DNA of 64,000 bases from Tenebrio molitor (Eukaryota > Arthropoda > Insecta > Coleoptera > Tenebrionidae). Of the stretch, positions 1 to 13,100 are shown in pieces. Under the pieces are notes generated by a model. It was not told the DNA's origin. It saw nothing but the letters and a program-made list of their open reading frames with translations, and searched no databases. Position 1 is the first letter of the stretch. The number at the start of each line of letters is the position of its first letter. The stretch lies in the NCBI RefSeq assembly GCF_963966145.1, contig NC_091052.1:12152001-12216000 (forward strand), read 5' to 3'. The position numbers and the translations under genes were made by a program.

Positions 1-311
1 TTTGTTTGGGCTATTGTTAGCTTGTGTTTGAGGTATGAAAAGTTCATGTACTTGGTCTATTGTTAAGTTTGTATCGTAAATGAACACACCACGAACTGAC
101 GTGTACATAATAACACACGGAGACGACATACACAGCGGACATGTTGATCTGAAGATGTTATCTAGTACACGCCACCGAACAACGCATCTTGTTCGGAAGG
201 TAAAAGCATCACCTATTCGTCTCATATCTAGATATTTTAAAATTAAGATCTGTATTAAACAATTGCATGTTAAATATTAAAAAATAAAAAACAATCATAT
301 AAATTTCCGAT

Positions 312-319
312 TATCTACA
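312..319 (-). promoter_or_regulatory. Pumilio-type element UGUAGAUA
   Basis: The transcribed strand reads TGTAGATA. It lies beyond the first candidate poly(A) signal, so it would be transcribed only in a longer 3' UTR form. Confidence 0.2.
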
Positions 320-459
320 AATGTCTAACATAAATTTAGATGTATTAAACGCTATCTAAACGAACCGAAACACATTAATTTACACAAAGGTACTAAGTTT
401 TTTTGCACATGCAAAATTGGAGCAAATCTGTGTAGGCAACACTGAGATACTTTTTAAAT

Positions 460-465
460 TTTATT
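460..465 (-). terminator. gro: Candidate gro poly(A) signal AATAAA
   Basis: It is the only AATAAA found on the minus strand between the stop codon and the window edge. Cleavage would fall near 430-445, with T/GT-rich sequence following. Weaker ATAAAT-like variants also occur, so usage is unproven. Confidence 0.4.
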
Positions 466-601
466 ATCGATACTAGGATTAATTACAAATATATAGATAA
501 TATACATTTGTGTTCATGTTTCGTTTTTGCATTTCAAGTCATGCTCTTGCTACATATTAAATAACAAATAAAAACAATGTGCACAATGCTTTTATAAGTG
601 C

Positions 602-609
602 TATTTACA
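602..609 (-). promoter_or_regulatory. Pumilio-type element UGUAAAUA
   Basis: This is the second exact TGTAAATA on the transcribed strand, upstream of the candidate poly(A) signal. It would be in the 3' UTR if 460-465 is used. Confidence 0.35.
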
Positions 610-823
610 TGTCGACAACGGAAATCAAAATTCTTCTTACAAAAAATCATATTAAAAAAAAACAAATAAAAATTCGTCTGATTCTCGTTAAGTATTCATA
701 ATCATGTTCTTTCTTCACCCACCCTGGCGGTCGGCGGTCGATTCAACAACATATTTCTATTTATCATTTATAACAAGGTAGGCGCTGCTGCAAAGAGTCC
801 ATCCATCCATCTCGAGGAATAAT

Positions 824-831
824 TATTTACA
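824..831 (-). promoter_or_regulatory. Pumilio-type element UGUAAAUA
   Basis: The transcribed strand reads TGTAAATA inside the predicted 3' UTR, an exact match to UGUANAUA. It is short, so chance occurrence in AT-rich DNA is possible. Confidence 0.35.
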
Positions 832-1068
832 TTAAATCTTAAATCATAATATAAAAGCATGGTTTTTCTCATCGTCATCATCATCGTTATTATTATTCAA
901 TTGTCATGGAGATCACCGAATCTAACATTATAATCTAGTATTTCACATCAGATCACTAATCTTGTTGTGACAGTTTGTTACGCAAATTGTTTATTACACA
1001 TAATTATCACATTTTTCATCAATTTAAACTACAACACGTTTTCAGCGGATTCACTCTGCACCACTCCC

Positions 1069-1176
1069 TCAATAGATGACCTCGTACACCGTCGCCTTCT
1101 TGTCACCCGATCCCGTCACGATGTACTTGTCGTCCGCCGAAATGTCACAACTCAACACGCTCGACGATTCTTTAGA
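1069..1176 (-). CDS. gro: gro last coding exon L: C-terminus
   Basis: It encodes SKESSSVLSCDISADDKYIV, then TGSGDKKATVYEVIY and TGA at 1069-1071. This is the universal Groucho/TLE C-terminus, whose last strand closes the propeller. The acceptor is GTTTCAG. The 62-bp intron before it (1177-1238) is one of a run of very short introns. Confidence 0.97.
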   Translation of the reverse strand, partial: SKESSSVLSCDISADDKYIVTGSGDKKATVYEVIY

Positions 1177-4100
1177 CTGAAACACACAAAATGAAAACAA
1201 TCAGGATGGACGTCGGACGGAGAAAACAAACAACATACCTGGAATATGCTGGCACCGTACGGTGTTCTCCACGCGTTCAACAGATTGTCCTTCCCCGTCG
1301 AAACGAACCACTTCCCGCAGGCGGCGAATCTCAGACTCAACACGCAACTCTCGTGCAGATGCAACTGGTACTTGTCGGGCTTGGTGGCGTGGAGCACTTC
1401 CACGTTGGAATTCTCCATGCCGACGGCGAGCCACTCACCCGTCGGACAATACCCCAGCGAGAATATCTGCGAGCTGAAGTCGTGCTGCTGCAACTGCCTT
1501 CCCTCCCGCAAGTCCCAACTTCTGACAGTATTGTCCAAACCGCCGGTCCACAACTTGGTCCCGTCGGCGGATATATCGATGCAAGAGGCACCGTCCGTGT
1601 GTCCTTGGAACTGTCTCACTAAGGTCTGATTGTGCAGGTCCCACACTGCGATGTTGCCGTCCGAACAACAACTGAAGCACACTTTCGAGTCGGGGCTGAT
1701 CGCCAGAGCGTAACACGCCGGGGCACTGGACGTCAGTTCGGCCTTGATGCGGGGCGTGGGGCTCGCCAGGTCCCATATCGACAGGTTGCTGGCCTCTCCG
1801 CCCACGATCAACGTCCGTCCGTCGGGAAGGAGCTTGACGGACCTTATGTAATTGTCACGTTGCTGCAACGGAACCAAAAGATTGAGGAGGCTGAAGACCC
1901 GGAGGTCGCGTTCTACCAACCAGACAGTCCAGCTGAGAGACGGGACTCTTGGAGCCCGGCTGGCTAATGTCCCAGACCTTGACGCATCCCTTACCGCCGG
2001 TGTAGACGTACTTGGTCGGATTCGATATTGTCACGGCGCAGACCACCTCGCCGTGGCTCAGGGTGTTTATCTGTCTGGCGTGACGCGGAATCCCCGGACC
2101 GATGAGGGCGTCCGGAGGAAATGGAACCGGCTGCATCTGGCCGTCGGCGCTCACGTGGAACGAATAAGCTCTGCAAACGAAGAAGAAGAAATGATCGATC
2201 GAACAATTTATCGAAGAAGAGTAGCTTCCGAACTACACTTACGGCTTTCCACCGGGTATTCCCCCGAGGCCGGGGACCACCGGCGCCCTCATCTGCGAGT
2301 GCGGATCGTAGCCGACTTGCAGAGGCGGTCTCGGATAATTATTGAGGGCAGGTGGGAGATTGTTGTGCAGGCCACCGTAGGCGCCTGCCGCCGCGGCCGC
2401 TTGCAGGTCGTGAGGCGCTCCTGCAAAGAAACCACAAACGAACGAATCAAACCTTTCCATCTCGCGATGTCTCTCTTCTGCTTACCGTTCGACATTCCCG
2501 CCAGGTAAGGCGGATACTGTCCGAGAGCCGGAGGCTTCACCACCGGCTTCAGGCCGCTGCCGCCCGACGACGATCCGGCGGCCGACGTCGGAGTCACCGA
2601 CTTGGAAATGGGAGTCGACGGTTTGTCACCGTCGAGCTTCTTCGTGGAGGGCGTGGACGCGTTACTGGACGTCCCCGAACGGGGACTGTGGGGGCCGGGG
2701 TGTTCCTTCTTCGGAACAAGCTTGTCGATGCCGTTTTCTCTCGGTGAGGTTGTGCCGTTCGGCGGAGAGACTGGATCCTCGGAGGCGTCGTCGACCACCA
2801 GATCCTGATCGCTCTTCTCGCCGTCGCTATGCTGCAAAACACGCCGCCATATAGTATGCATCGTCGCGATTTTGGAACGGTCGAAGAAAATGAAAAACGA
2901 AAGAATGGTACACCACGTGGGTAGACAGGTGCGAGGGACGCCGTCCCGCAGGCTCGGTAAATTAGTCGCCGGAGCGGATAAGTTTAGCATGTTTATCGCA
3001 GCGAGAGGATGTCGAGCACGGCGCACGGTGTTCGGCAAAGCTTGTTAGACGACTTCCAAGAATTCCGCACACTTTTGTCCGATACACCGGGATCAAAAAG
3101 TTAAATGGAGGCTGTGGGATTTATAACGGTGGCGCGGTATCAAGATATCAAACGGACACCGTAACGGCCCATTATATGGAAACGAGAAACGAGAAACGAG
3201 AAACGCTCGCCGCGCACCGTCCAGTAATTGTCGGCTAATTTTAAAGTCGACGATCGAGCACGCTTTTAATTACCGATCGGAAATTAATCGCCGAGATACG
3301 TACGCGCGGAGTCGCTTATCCGTTCGTTTCATTTTTTCCCAGGCCGATCGGTCTCGGCGACGTGTTTAGATTGCCGTAATTGAAGGTAATTTCGTCCGTC
3401 TCAAATGGAACAGAACGTTCGCTTCGAACCGATTACACGTACAATCACCAAAGTTACTGGCGAGCGTTATGAGATTACGCGAGACAGTTACGTTGTGTTC
3501 TGATCGACTCCAGATTGCGGACATTTTGATAATTAGACGCGATTAAAGAAATTGCCAGAAAATTTTCGAATTACCCCGCCACACAGAATCGTCTCTCGTT
3601 CTTCTTAACCGTGATTGATGATGATGATGATCATGATGCCTCTCGCTGAAATAATTAATAATTCCACGCCCGGTCCGTTTTTGACAAGATCATGAGAAGA
3701 AATCACAAAACATCCAGTAAATCATCGAACGAACGTTCCGGAGACGGCGAAAAAATTGCGGCGGATTATGAGATTACGCGAGATTAACACCTGGCAAAAG
3801 CGAGAAAAAAATCGGATTACATTTTTCGGACACGTTGCAAATGCACAAGAAACCGAACCGCCGCGCCGCGCCGTCGTAAATAACGAAGTTAATGGTTTAT
3901 GTAATTGTTCTCACCTAAAGTTTACGGTTTGGGCATCGGGCGGCCGTAAAAAAAAATCGGAATGGATTGGTCTTCTGTCGGTATCGTAATTAATTCCGCG
4001 GTAGGAACCTTGACGGTGAACATTTACATTTTAATGACGTTTATATATCCACTTTATGAAGTCGTAAATAATTCTTTATTTTCATATTTCGCCAAATAAT

Positions 4101-7100
4101 ACCGGCGAACGATCGTCTTTGGCTCAGCAAACTTCGCACCGTCAAGTCGACATCAATTTAAAAAATTATCCATTCAACCGCCGCCGAAACGTGACGGCAA
4201 ATCGTACAGCGCGACGCCGCCATTTTGCGATGAGAATGCATCGAGAACGTGCACTTCAATTCGGTTATTTGGGTCATGTGGCTTTGTAATTTCGAGATGT
4301 ACTTTCTTGAAATACTTGTTTGCAGAGACGACTACGACGATCGGCGGCGGCGACGTCTTCCGTGGCCGTTTTACATTTTAATGAAACATCGAATGCATTT
4401 AGCGGCTCACGTTCGCTTATTGCGTCGCATGTTTACGTCTCGAGCTGCGAATTGCATCGCGCAAAAATAGATTTGCCGTCGCCAACTTCGGGTTAATTGT
4501 GAAAATGATGCGATGGATAAAAATGCATTAGTATGTTAAAATTGAAACTACGTACTTTAATACTTACGTGTCCCATGTCTTTCTCCTCTTTCTTCGGTTT
4601 CTTGTGTTCGTTCTCTTGGGGCGTTCGTGGCCTGTACTTTTCTCTTTCGGCCGGAGATATCGAGTTTCTCTAGAAAATTAATAAAATTAATCGAATTAAT
4701 TGAACGTTTGACCGTCATCGCGGGACAGATTTGCATCATACGGACGAGGGTCGAGTCGATGAAGTCACCGTGGTGGATGCGCCGGGTTAGTTTCGAGTGA
4801 ACGTTTTAACGGAGTCGTTCGCGCGAGAACTCTTTGAATCCGATCGTTTGTCGGCGAATAAAATATGATTCGTCAAGATCGAGCGGTAATCGAATTCCGT
4901 CCGAGTGCGATAGGAGGCCTCGAGCACGCGACTCTCTTCGTACATCGTATTTTTACATTTTTACTGGTGGAACGCGCGCGCGCCCACACTGCGACACCGT
5001 GGACGTCGTCGTTAGTTAATTCGGGAGAGACGCCAATCAAAAACAAATTAGTAGAACGAACGATTTAATTAATTAATGAAACGACGGCGGAGCTCGTGAC
5101 ATTAAAGTAACCGGGAATTCGAGTCGCGAATGTACTGTTAATAATCCAGCAAATGAGGCGACCGTCGCGATGAAATAGGTCATGGAAGCTTTGGAGTTTT
5201 ACAACCCCTCTCCGTGTGTTCCGGGCAATTTCTCCTGCGAGCTTCGAGTCGATGAAGCTTTTATTTCCCCTGGGGAATTTGTCCGAGTCGAGAAATGAAA
5301 CTATACCGAACCGAAACACGTATTTTGTCACCGGGATGTCTGAATCCGGCGCGGAAAAAGAAAAACCGAAGAGGAGAAAAAAAGAGAAATGTGCCGGATC
5401 CACCGCATATGTTACCATCAAATATTTGTTCGCGAACAAAACTACAACTTTCGGCGGGTAATGGGGGCGCCAACTTCGTAATTGCCAAAGGAAAAAAAAT
5501 GAAACACGGAGATCTCGGCACAATCGGTAGGAGAAGGAGGAAGAAGAGTAGTTGAGGGGATCTATTACGGATTAAAAACGCAAATTCGAAGGTCGGGGTG
5601 GTACACGTAAATACGTGTGCACGTTTAGCAGCGACGACGACGACATCATCATCATCACTCGTGGATGGAGAGCATCTTGGGAGGTCTTTTACACCCCTGT
5701 CGTGGAGTTTTATACCCTCTCCCGCAAGAGCACCACGTTTCCGACGGCTTTATGTAACAACATTCAACTGTCACCTGTACCGCCGTCTCCCCGTAAATAC
5801 CCCTAGATATATTGCCGAGTATCGCCGGAGAATACGAAAACGTCTGTTGGTTATAAATTATGTGTTCATCCTGCATTACCGATGTTCTTTTTGCATACAA
5901 ACGTCCGGACTTGTAGTTTTATTTCCTGGAGAGATTTACGCTCTGCGTGCACGCCCGATCGACGATTTAATGTGGCATCGCGAGCGTCAATTTGTAAAAA
6001 CGATGTTTTTATCAAATCGGTCGAGCTGCACCGCAGATGATCGATGCCTGACCGCGCGATCGTCGTGGAGATTTCTCTTTACGTTTCCTCAATTCCTCGC
6101 AATTTTTCTACTTCTCCAAACAAATTACGTCATTACCATTCTCTCTCGTCTCCCGTAAAACAAAAACGCGAACGTTTCTATTGTCTCGTCCTCGTTCCCG
6201 ATGCAACTACTAATATGCGCGAGTGCTCATTACGTCGTGTGCCAGATGCATTTCTCGGTATCTATTAAATTTTATTCCTTCGTTCGACGAGGACGACTAA
6301 AGAGACAATTCGTTATCGAGGAAATGGCGCCATCTTCTTCTCGACGACGCCTTAAGTGTAACAGAACCGTTGTTACAACCACCGATTCATCTCGAGGACA
6401 CCGTAATTGTTCCGTTGACCGTAAACAAATTCCTGAAATTCGACGTGCATCGAACGATCAAAACGTCGCTAATTAATCCGGCCGAACTGGAGTACTGGCG
6501 GGTTATAACGTTGCATTTGCGAATTCATAAATCACAATGCAATAAATCAATTCGATTAAAACTATAGCAAACACATAATGAACAGGTTTATCAAACGCAA
6601 TTTATACCTGTTCGAACCCGGTCGCGCAGTGTGTGTGTGTGTGTTTGTGTACCTGGTAAATCGCAGCTGCCAACAAACCGTTTTCACGTCTGCAATAATG
6701 ATTTGGTCGGACCGTCGAACCGGAAAGATAGGGTGTCAAACCGGCTTTAATGCATACAAATATTGTCGATTGCGTGCCCCCCGTTCCGAGACCGGTGAGT
6801 CGAATACGCTGGCGCCATCTATCCATCCTTCCTGGTGTCGGATCGAGTGCGGATGGCGCCGCCACACTTAAAACACACACACACACACACACATACACCG
6901 ACTCGGCGGTGACGGGGTTTAAACCGCCAGTTAATTTGACGAGGATCGGCGGAACAATTTGCAATTTTCTCCGGTTTTTATTCCGGACACAATATTGCAC
7001 GTTACACAGATAGCTCAATTTCCTGGGAAAAGCGACGTGAAAAGACCGCGCCGTAAAATGTGAAACTCATTGTCCTCCGCCCGGCTGAAAATGTTTAATA

Positions 7101-10100
7101 GATAAAGATACCCCGGTCGTAAACCGTCAAAGGCGGTAGCTATGTTTATGGCTTTGCTAAAAACATAAAACATACTTTCATATTTCTGCATACGTACGCC
7201 GCAAGACGTACACGAAACGGTGTCGGAAGAACGTCGCCCGAAACAGGTACGTGGGTAGGTAAGTACAGGTTATTTTTGCATTTTTATTTTACGTCCTACG
7301 TACATTGTAAATCTCCCCGAACGCAATCTTTCACTTTTTGTACGAAGATACACCGAAAGCGTATCGTCTACAATGTAAATATTTTGTTATAACTTTTAGA
7401 CCGCCGACTTTCCGCATACCCGAGGAAATCAGATAAAAACGAGCCTGGAAATTCGAGCGGCAATCGCGGACGTCGTTCGAAAACGGGTGGCGCGCTCCGG
7501 GAATTCGTCCGCGTTTTATTTATCCAAAACTGAATCGGACTTGTGCGCGTGAAGATGTGGTCCGAACGCGGAAACTTTCTCCAAATATGACGAGGAATCC
7601 GTAACGGGGCGCTAAACTAGTAAAGTGCACGACGAACGAGGAAAGCTAACTTTATCGCCGTGGCCGTACAATAGGGGCCATTCAAATGCGAGGCACATAT
7701 AATAACGTGGACTTTATTGTTTGTAGTGCCATCCTGTTCGCTCTCTCGAGAAAATAAAACTGCCACAAATCTCCTGCCGCGCTCGAGGGTCCCTTTCTTT
7801 TTCCCGCACCCTTCACATTATCACGGTATATGGCGGACCGAACGACTGCCGTTTTATCTACGGAAAACTTTCGAAGGGCCTAATTCGATGCCCGCACCTC
7901 GCGGCCAAACGAAAGCCGCAAACGGCACGTCCGACGAGGCTAATTGCCCAGATGGGGCTCTCCTCTCCGCTCGAAGAGCGATTTTTCCAAAACGAAATAA
8001 ATTAATTAATTAATTAATCCGATCCACTGCGGACCGTTTTGGAGAGACACTCGGCGCGCTCTTGGTCTTTTTTTTGTCGAGATTCGAGGGGAAAAGACCA
8101 ACCGGAGGGTGAGCCGTCGGAGCGGTCGTCCGTCTAATTACGCTAGGTCGGCGGGTAGATTTTTGTCGTTGTCGGCGGTGGCGGCGGCGGGGGCAGACAC
8201 TCGGCCGTGTCAGCGGCAGGCTCGGAACTGGCGGATGTGTTTAGTTTAGGGAATTAATTGAGCGCCGAGCCGGGCGAAAACAAAAAACGAAAATTAATGT
8301 CGACCGACGAGAAAGGCGAAATCCGGACGGCCGACTCGGTCTCATAAAACATTTTAGAAGTCAAAACAATAATCGAATCAGAAACAGTCGGGGAATATAA
8401 AGTGTAGTTTCGCTCGACCGCACAAAAGGTTTTCGTGATTCGAAACGGCGCTTAATACGGGGAGGACGCAGAACACACACACACACAATATAAAAGGGTC
8501 GGAAGCGGCCCGGATTTAACAATAGATTAGAGAACGTCACTTTACGGCGGCGGTCTGCCCCTGGCAGAAGAATGTGCTAGTTTTTCCGCGGCCCCTAAAT
8601 TGATTAGGGGCCGAAAGCTGGCGCGATTTTTCAGGGACGACTCGATTACTTCAGACGGTGCGTTTGAATGGATGCCATTCGTTCTAATTTAGTACGAGCA
8701 ACTTTCCTGCCTGAAATTGAGGAGGCCGAAATCGTATTAAGATAAATTAGGTGGGGGCGAGCGACATTCTCTCATCCACCTCGAACCCGTGCGCCACCAA
8801 TTAATTAAAAAAATATCTGGCGAGAAGAGCTCGACGCGCAACCGCTCTTATATTAAATATTTATCATCTTTAATGCGCCACCTCCCGAAACCCATTACGG
8901 GGGTCCGTCTCGTATCGGTTCCGACCGACCCCCCCGAAAGACGACGACGACCGATTAAAAAAAAAAAAAACAAAACCGACCCCCGCCCCCGATCCCACGG
9001 TGAAAACATGTGGCGCTTCAATTTTCTAAATTGAAAGTGCGGCCCCGGCATCGAGACCGTGTCTAAGGTTGGTTCGTTCTTTATTTACCGCTGCTGTGGG
9101 GTTTGTCGGATGGAAATAAAGCGCGGCATTAAGCGTGGCTGACAGCCGGCAAGGGTGGATGGGGACGCTAAATGGATTAGATACGGACAGGGGGAATGAA
9201 AAAATATTACACAACTAGCGATGATAAAAAGGTGCGATTTTAATCCTCCGCGGAGGCGGGATCGTGCGGATTTCGCCGCCTCCGTCGCTCTCCCAGAAGG
9301 AGAAAATTAAAATTATTCGTTTTATTAGAGACTCCGGATCGCGACGGCAAAAAGAAAATTAGAGCGTCCCCGCCGTTTGAATCGTTTCATTACGAACGGT
9401 AAAAAAGAGGAAAAAGTCGATGGATGCAACCGTAATTTCTTTTTATGAAGAATTTTATTGGCGTAACAACACGCCACATGCGAACGCGACACAATAGAAC
9501 ATTAGCAACGAGCGGATGACAGGGAAGGGTGAGAGAAAGCACTCTCGGATGTGAATCATCCCTAAGTGACTCTCCATGCTTATACCGTAAACGTTATGCC
9601 CCATAATGGACAATATGTTGCTTAATGGTGCAGCTTGTCCCCTTGTAATAACTAATAATGCTCTCGTCGGATCGTAGCGGCGGTCGGTGTTTTGCCGACG
9701 CACGTTTCAGAACGTTAGCATTCATGGATACGTGTTTTTGCGGCGCGCTCCGATTTGCCCCCCATCATAAACACGTTCGGGAGCGAGAACCCACCCCTCC
9801 AAAAAAAATTACAATATTCAAATCCGCCCCCGATCCGAATTGCCCCGCAATCTTGAAAGGCAAAACCGTTTCTATCGGAGCTCGACCCAATAGAACTCCG
9901 ACGGTCATCGCCGCCGCCGACCGCGAAAAAAACCGTTCCACTTATTCGAATCCCTTTGTTTACTCGTGACGTCCCTCCAACACCGGGGAGGAAAAAAAAT
10001 CGAACCGCCGCACACGTTTGCGAACGAAGCGGTAAGCTGGTAGAGAACAAGTTTTAATTGGGGGTGTTGTGGAAGCGTGGAGCGCCCCGGGGTGAGAAAC

Positions 10101-13100
10101 AAGGAGATGAGATAGCTGGAAGCGGCGGAACTCGCCGGGGGTAATTGAGAGAGATTAAGAGATCGGGCGCACCGCATAAACACAACCCTCGCTAGCGCAA
10201 ATCAGTTTTCAATTTGAGATCATTGAATAATTAATATTGACTCGCGGTGTCTCCGACTACTATTAACTGCTCTCTAATGGGGACGACCGACTCCGGAAAA
10301 ACGTAAAAAGGAAGGTCGTCTTGCACGAGCGATCGATCGACGAGATAAAAATGTAAATAATTATCAAAGGGAGGTAACGAAACTATCCATTATCGTTCAT
10401 CAGTTTCGGGAATGCGCGTTTACGTTTCGGCCGTTCGGTATAATTAACTCGCAACACTTTTAACTTACACGTAACAATTTGAGCATAATTTATGAGATGA
10501 TGCTTATCTATTTTCAATTAATGGAAGTCCCCGAAAGATAATGGTTAATATTCTTGCGGACCATAAATTACGGCCGACACGCTACACTTCATTATTTACA
10601 GATTAGGTACGACGTTCGAATTTTTTCCGGACCTGATTCGCCACAAATTTCCAATCTCGACTCGTAAATCCGGACGAACACTCTGCCGGACCTTAGCATG
10701 AACAATTCGAAATTTCAATCGTGTAATGAGCTTATTTATAAAGAAAACACAAACGTTTTCCGTCGTGATCCCGGCGACGTGCACCGCTGGCAACGTTCCC
10801 AAATCCCGTTGCATCCAGATAGCGCGGTTCATAAAAATTGCACTTGGCCGAACGCCAACCAGAAATGATGATAATAATAATAAGAACGACGACGTCATCG
10901 AATCATTTGGGAAATTCGCTTCGGAATTAAGCGAAGGGGTGAATTTTATTTGTCGCGAATCGAGCGTATTAATGACGTTTGCTCGGAGCCGGGAGGTTCT
11001 CGCAACAGAACATAATAACGTTGAATATTTTCCGCAATTCGGGCTCGTTATAAAAGCTCAAAAGAACCGGGAGGATATTGGATTATCGCCGGAGCACGAG
11101 TGAACCTTCAGAATTCCGGTGTTCACAAAGCGGTCGTCGGCGCGAACGCCACCAGAGGGCGAGTGACGCGCCGTCGACGCGAGTGGCGCGTCTTTGACGC
11201 CTCCTACGTGCCGAAGCGCGAACTACGTCCTATTTACCGCGTTCGGAGTACGAATGATCAAAGGATCTTTTGAAAAGAGTCAACCCGCTTTTTCATTTTG
11301 TACCCACCCGGGCACACACACGCATGCACGACGACAGCTCGGACAGAATGTGACGTCCCCGCGAACAGATATCCGCCCGGGGGCGGCGACAAGTCACAGT
11401 CTGGCTGACGGCGCGCGGAACGTGTCAAACTTTGCGTCGCGATTTTTTGTCGCCCACGTGAAATGCAAAAGCGTTTTTACTGCTCTTTGTTCGCTTCGTG
11501 TGCCGCCACCCCAGCCTCCCCCGGTCGATTCGACGTGCGCTAATCAGGTCGATCTGAATGCGAAATGTTCACCGTTTAAACGAATCAATTAGCGCCACAT
11601 TTCCCGCCGACAATGATCACGAATCGATTTTTCAGAGTTGGAGGGAAAAACATGACGGATGGATGTGGATGGTTGAAGAGTCGACGAAATGCCACAGTAA
11701 AAACGAATGCCACATTAAAACTATCGCATATGTCGAATTGGGGGAAACATAAAACATTTTATCGCGGGAAAAACTCGAACACATTCGAGAGGAAATAAAG
11801 ATATACCAAATATTTAAAGGTAATAACACGGCCGAGTTTTTATATCATCCGTAAATTTTCGAGTAAAAATCTCATAGGAATATAAACGCTCCAACGAAGC
11901 GTAAATATTTGATGTTCGGCGCAAAGTCGAACGACTTAGTCGGGTGCACTCATGTGATACATACATGAATATGTTATACAGGGTGAGTCGACTAGAGTGA
12001 CACTCCGAAGCCGGAACGGAATGCGCCATAAATTATACATGGCACGAAATTCAAGATTAAAGACGAACGCGGGAGGGACAGAAGGCTCCGAGAGGGAGGG
12101 AAGGAGTTGGGCATATTGGCAGACAAAACAAACCGATTCGCCACCTCGAACGGAACATCTATTAGTTGAAAAAATTATTGATGGGTATCGGTGCGACGGA
12201 TGGAGTAAATCCCGGTGGAGATTTGTCGATTTGGTCTTTTCGGTCGGCGACGTGGTGCACATCTGGAGCGCTAATCGCGCGTCCTTGTTGATTTTTAATT
12301 TACAAATAGAGAGAGCTCGGTCGTGTTTTCGTTCGACTCGCTTAATTCTGTTTTTGGTCGTCGTCCGTTTAAAAAAAGTCGTCGTCGTAACGTGGCGGCG
12401 GTAATAAAAATTTATGGCGTCGGTGTTGCGATTCGTATTTAAGGCAAGAAACGCATTTATGTAAATTAGAAGCTGTACGTAAAATGAATAATGAATTTCA
12501 AAGTTTAGAATCTAATGCATTCGCGCAGCGAATTACCAAATTAACCCCGGTCGCGAAGAAGAGGGGGAATACGATTTAAACTTGTGACAATACTAAGTTA
12601 CCCAAATTAAATTTCGCGAAACCTCTTCTTCGCGAGCGCTGCCATAACTCAGCCTTAATTAAATTAAGAAAACTGCTCTCGAGTTTAGAATTCCAGAAAA
12701 TATTTTTTGCCGGTAACGAGGCCTTTTGTCTTCGGAGCGTTCGCAGAAGCCAGATGGGTTTGTAAAGGGGGTTGTTTGAAGGATCTGGAGTATAATTGCA
12801 CCTCGAGGGTGTCGTTGCCTTACCCCATTCGAGATGTTCACACCCTCGTCGCCGTAATTGTGTAATTTATGAAAGGAGTCGCACTTCCCAGTCCTAATTT
12901 CTACTCGCAAAGTGGGTAAATTGTTCACAGTCGCTCTGCGAGTAGTTGCTTTCGCGGTTGCGCTGCGGCCGACACTTCTGCTTTATGCGATTGTCTCGAT
13001 TTTCGTCGTCCTCGTCGTCGACGACGACGACGACTCCTTCAAGACGTTTACGATGCACGACGACGACGACACCGACCGCCGTTTTATCGTCGTATTCATG

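Larger units (their letters stand above)
1..1068 (-). other. gro 3' UTR and 3' flank
   Basis: This AT-rich stretch after the stop codon has no supportable ORF on either strand. One AATAAA lies at 460-465, giving a predicted 3' UTR of roughly 600 bases. Three UGUANAUA (Pumilio-type) words occur on the transcribed strand, two within that predicted UTR. No adjacent gene, such as an E(spl) bHLH gene, is visible in this short flank. Confidence 0.6.

Noticed and set aside
1191..1622. Plus-strand ORFs of 127-143 codons across 1.2-1.63 kb
   Set aside because: They are antisense shadows of the WD40 exon of gro, kept open by its codon composition.
1852..2508. Plus-strand ORF of 218 codons
   Set aside because: It runs antisense through three gro exons and two introns and has no independent support.
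5598..6158. Plus-strand ORF of 186 codons in the large intron
   Set aside because: CpG-rich random-like composition with many Arg/Ser/Thr, no recognisable motif; long ORFs arise easily in this CpG-rich DNA.
6600..6625. TTCGAACCCGG resembling a tRNA B box on the minus strand
   Set aside because: The region where the A box and acceptor stem should lie is a GT microsatellite, so no cloverleaf can form.
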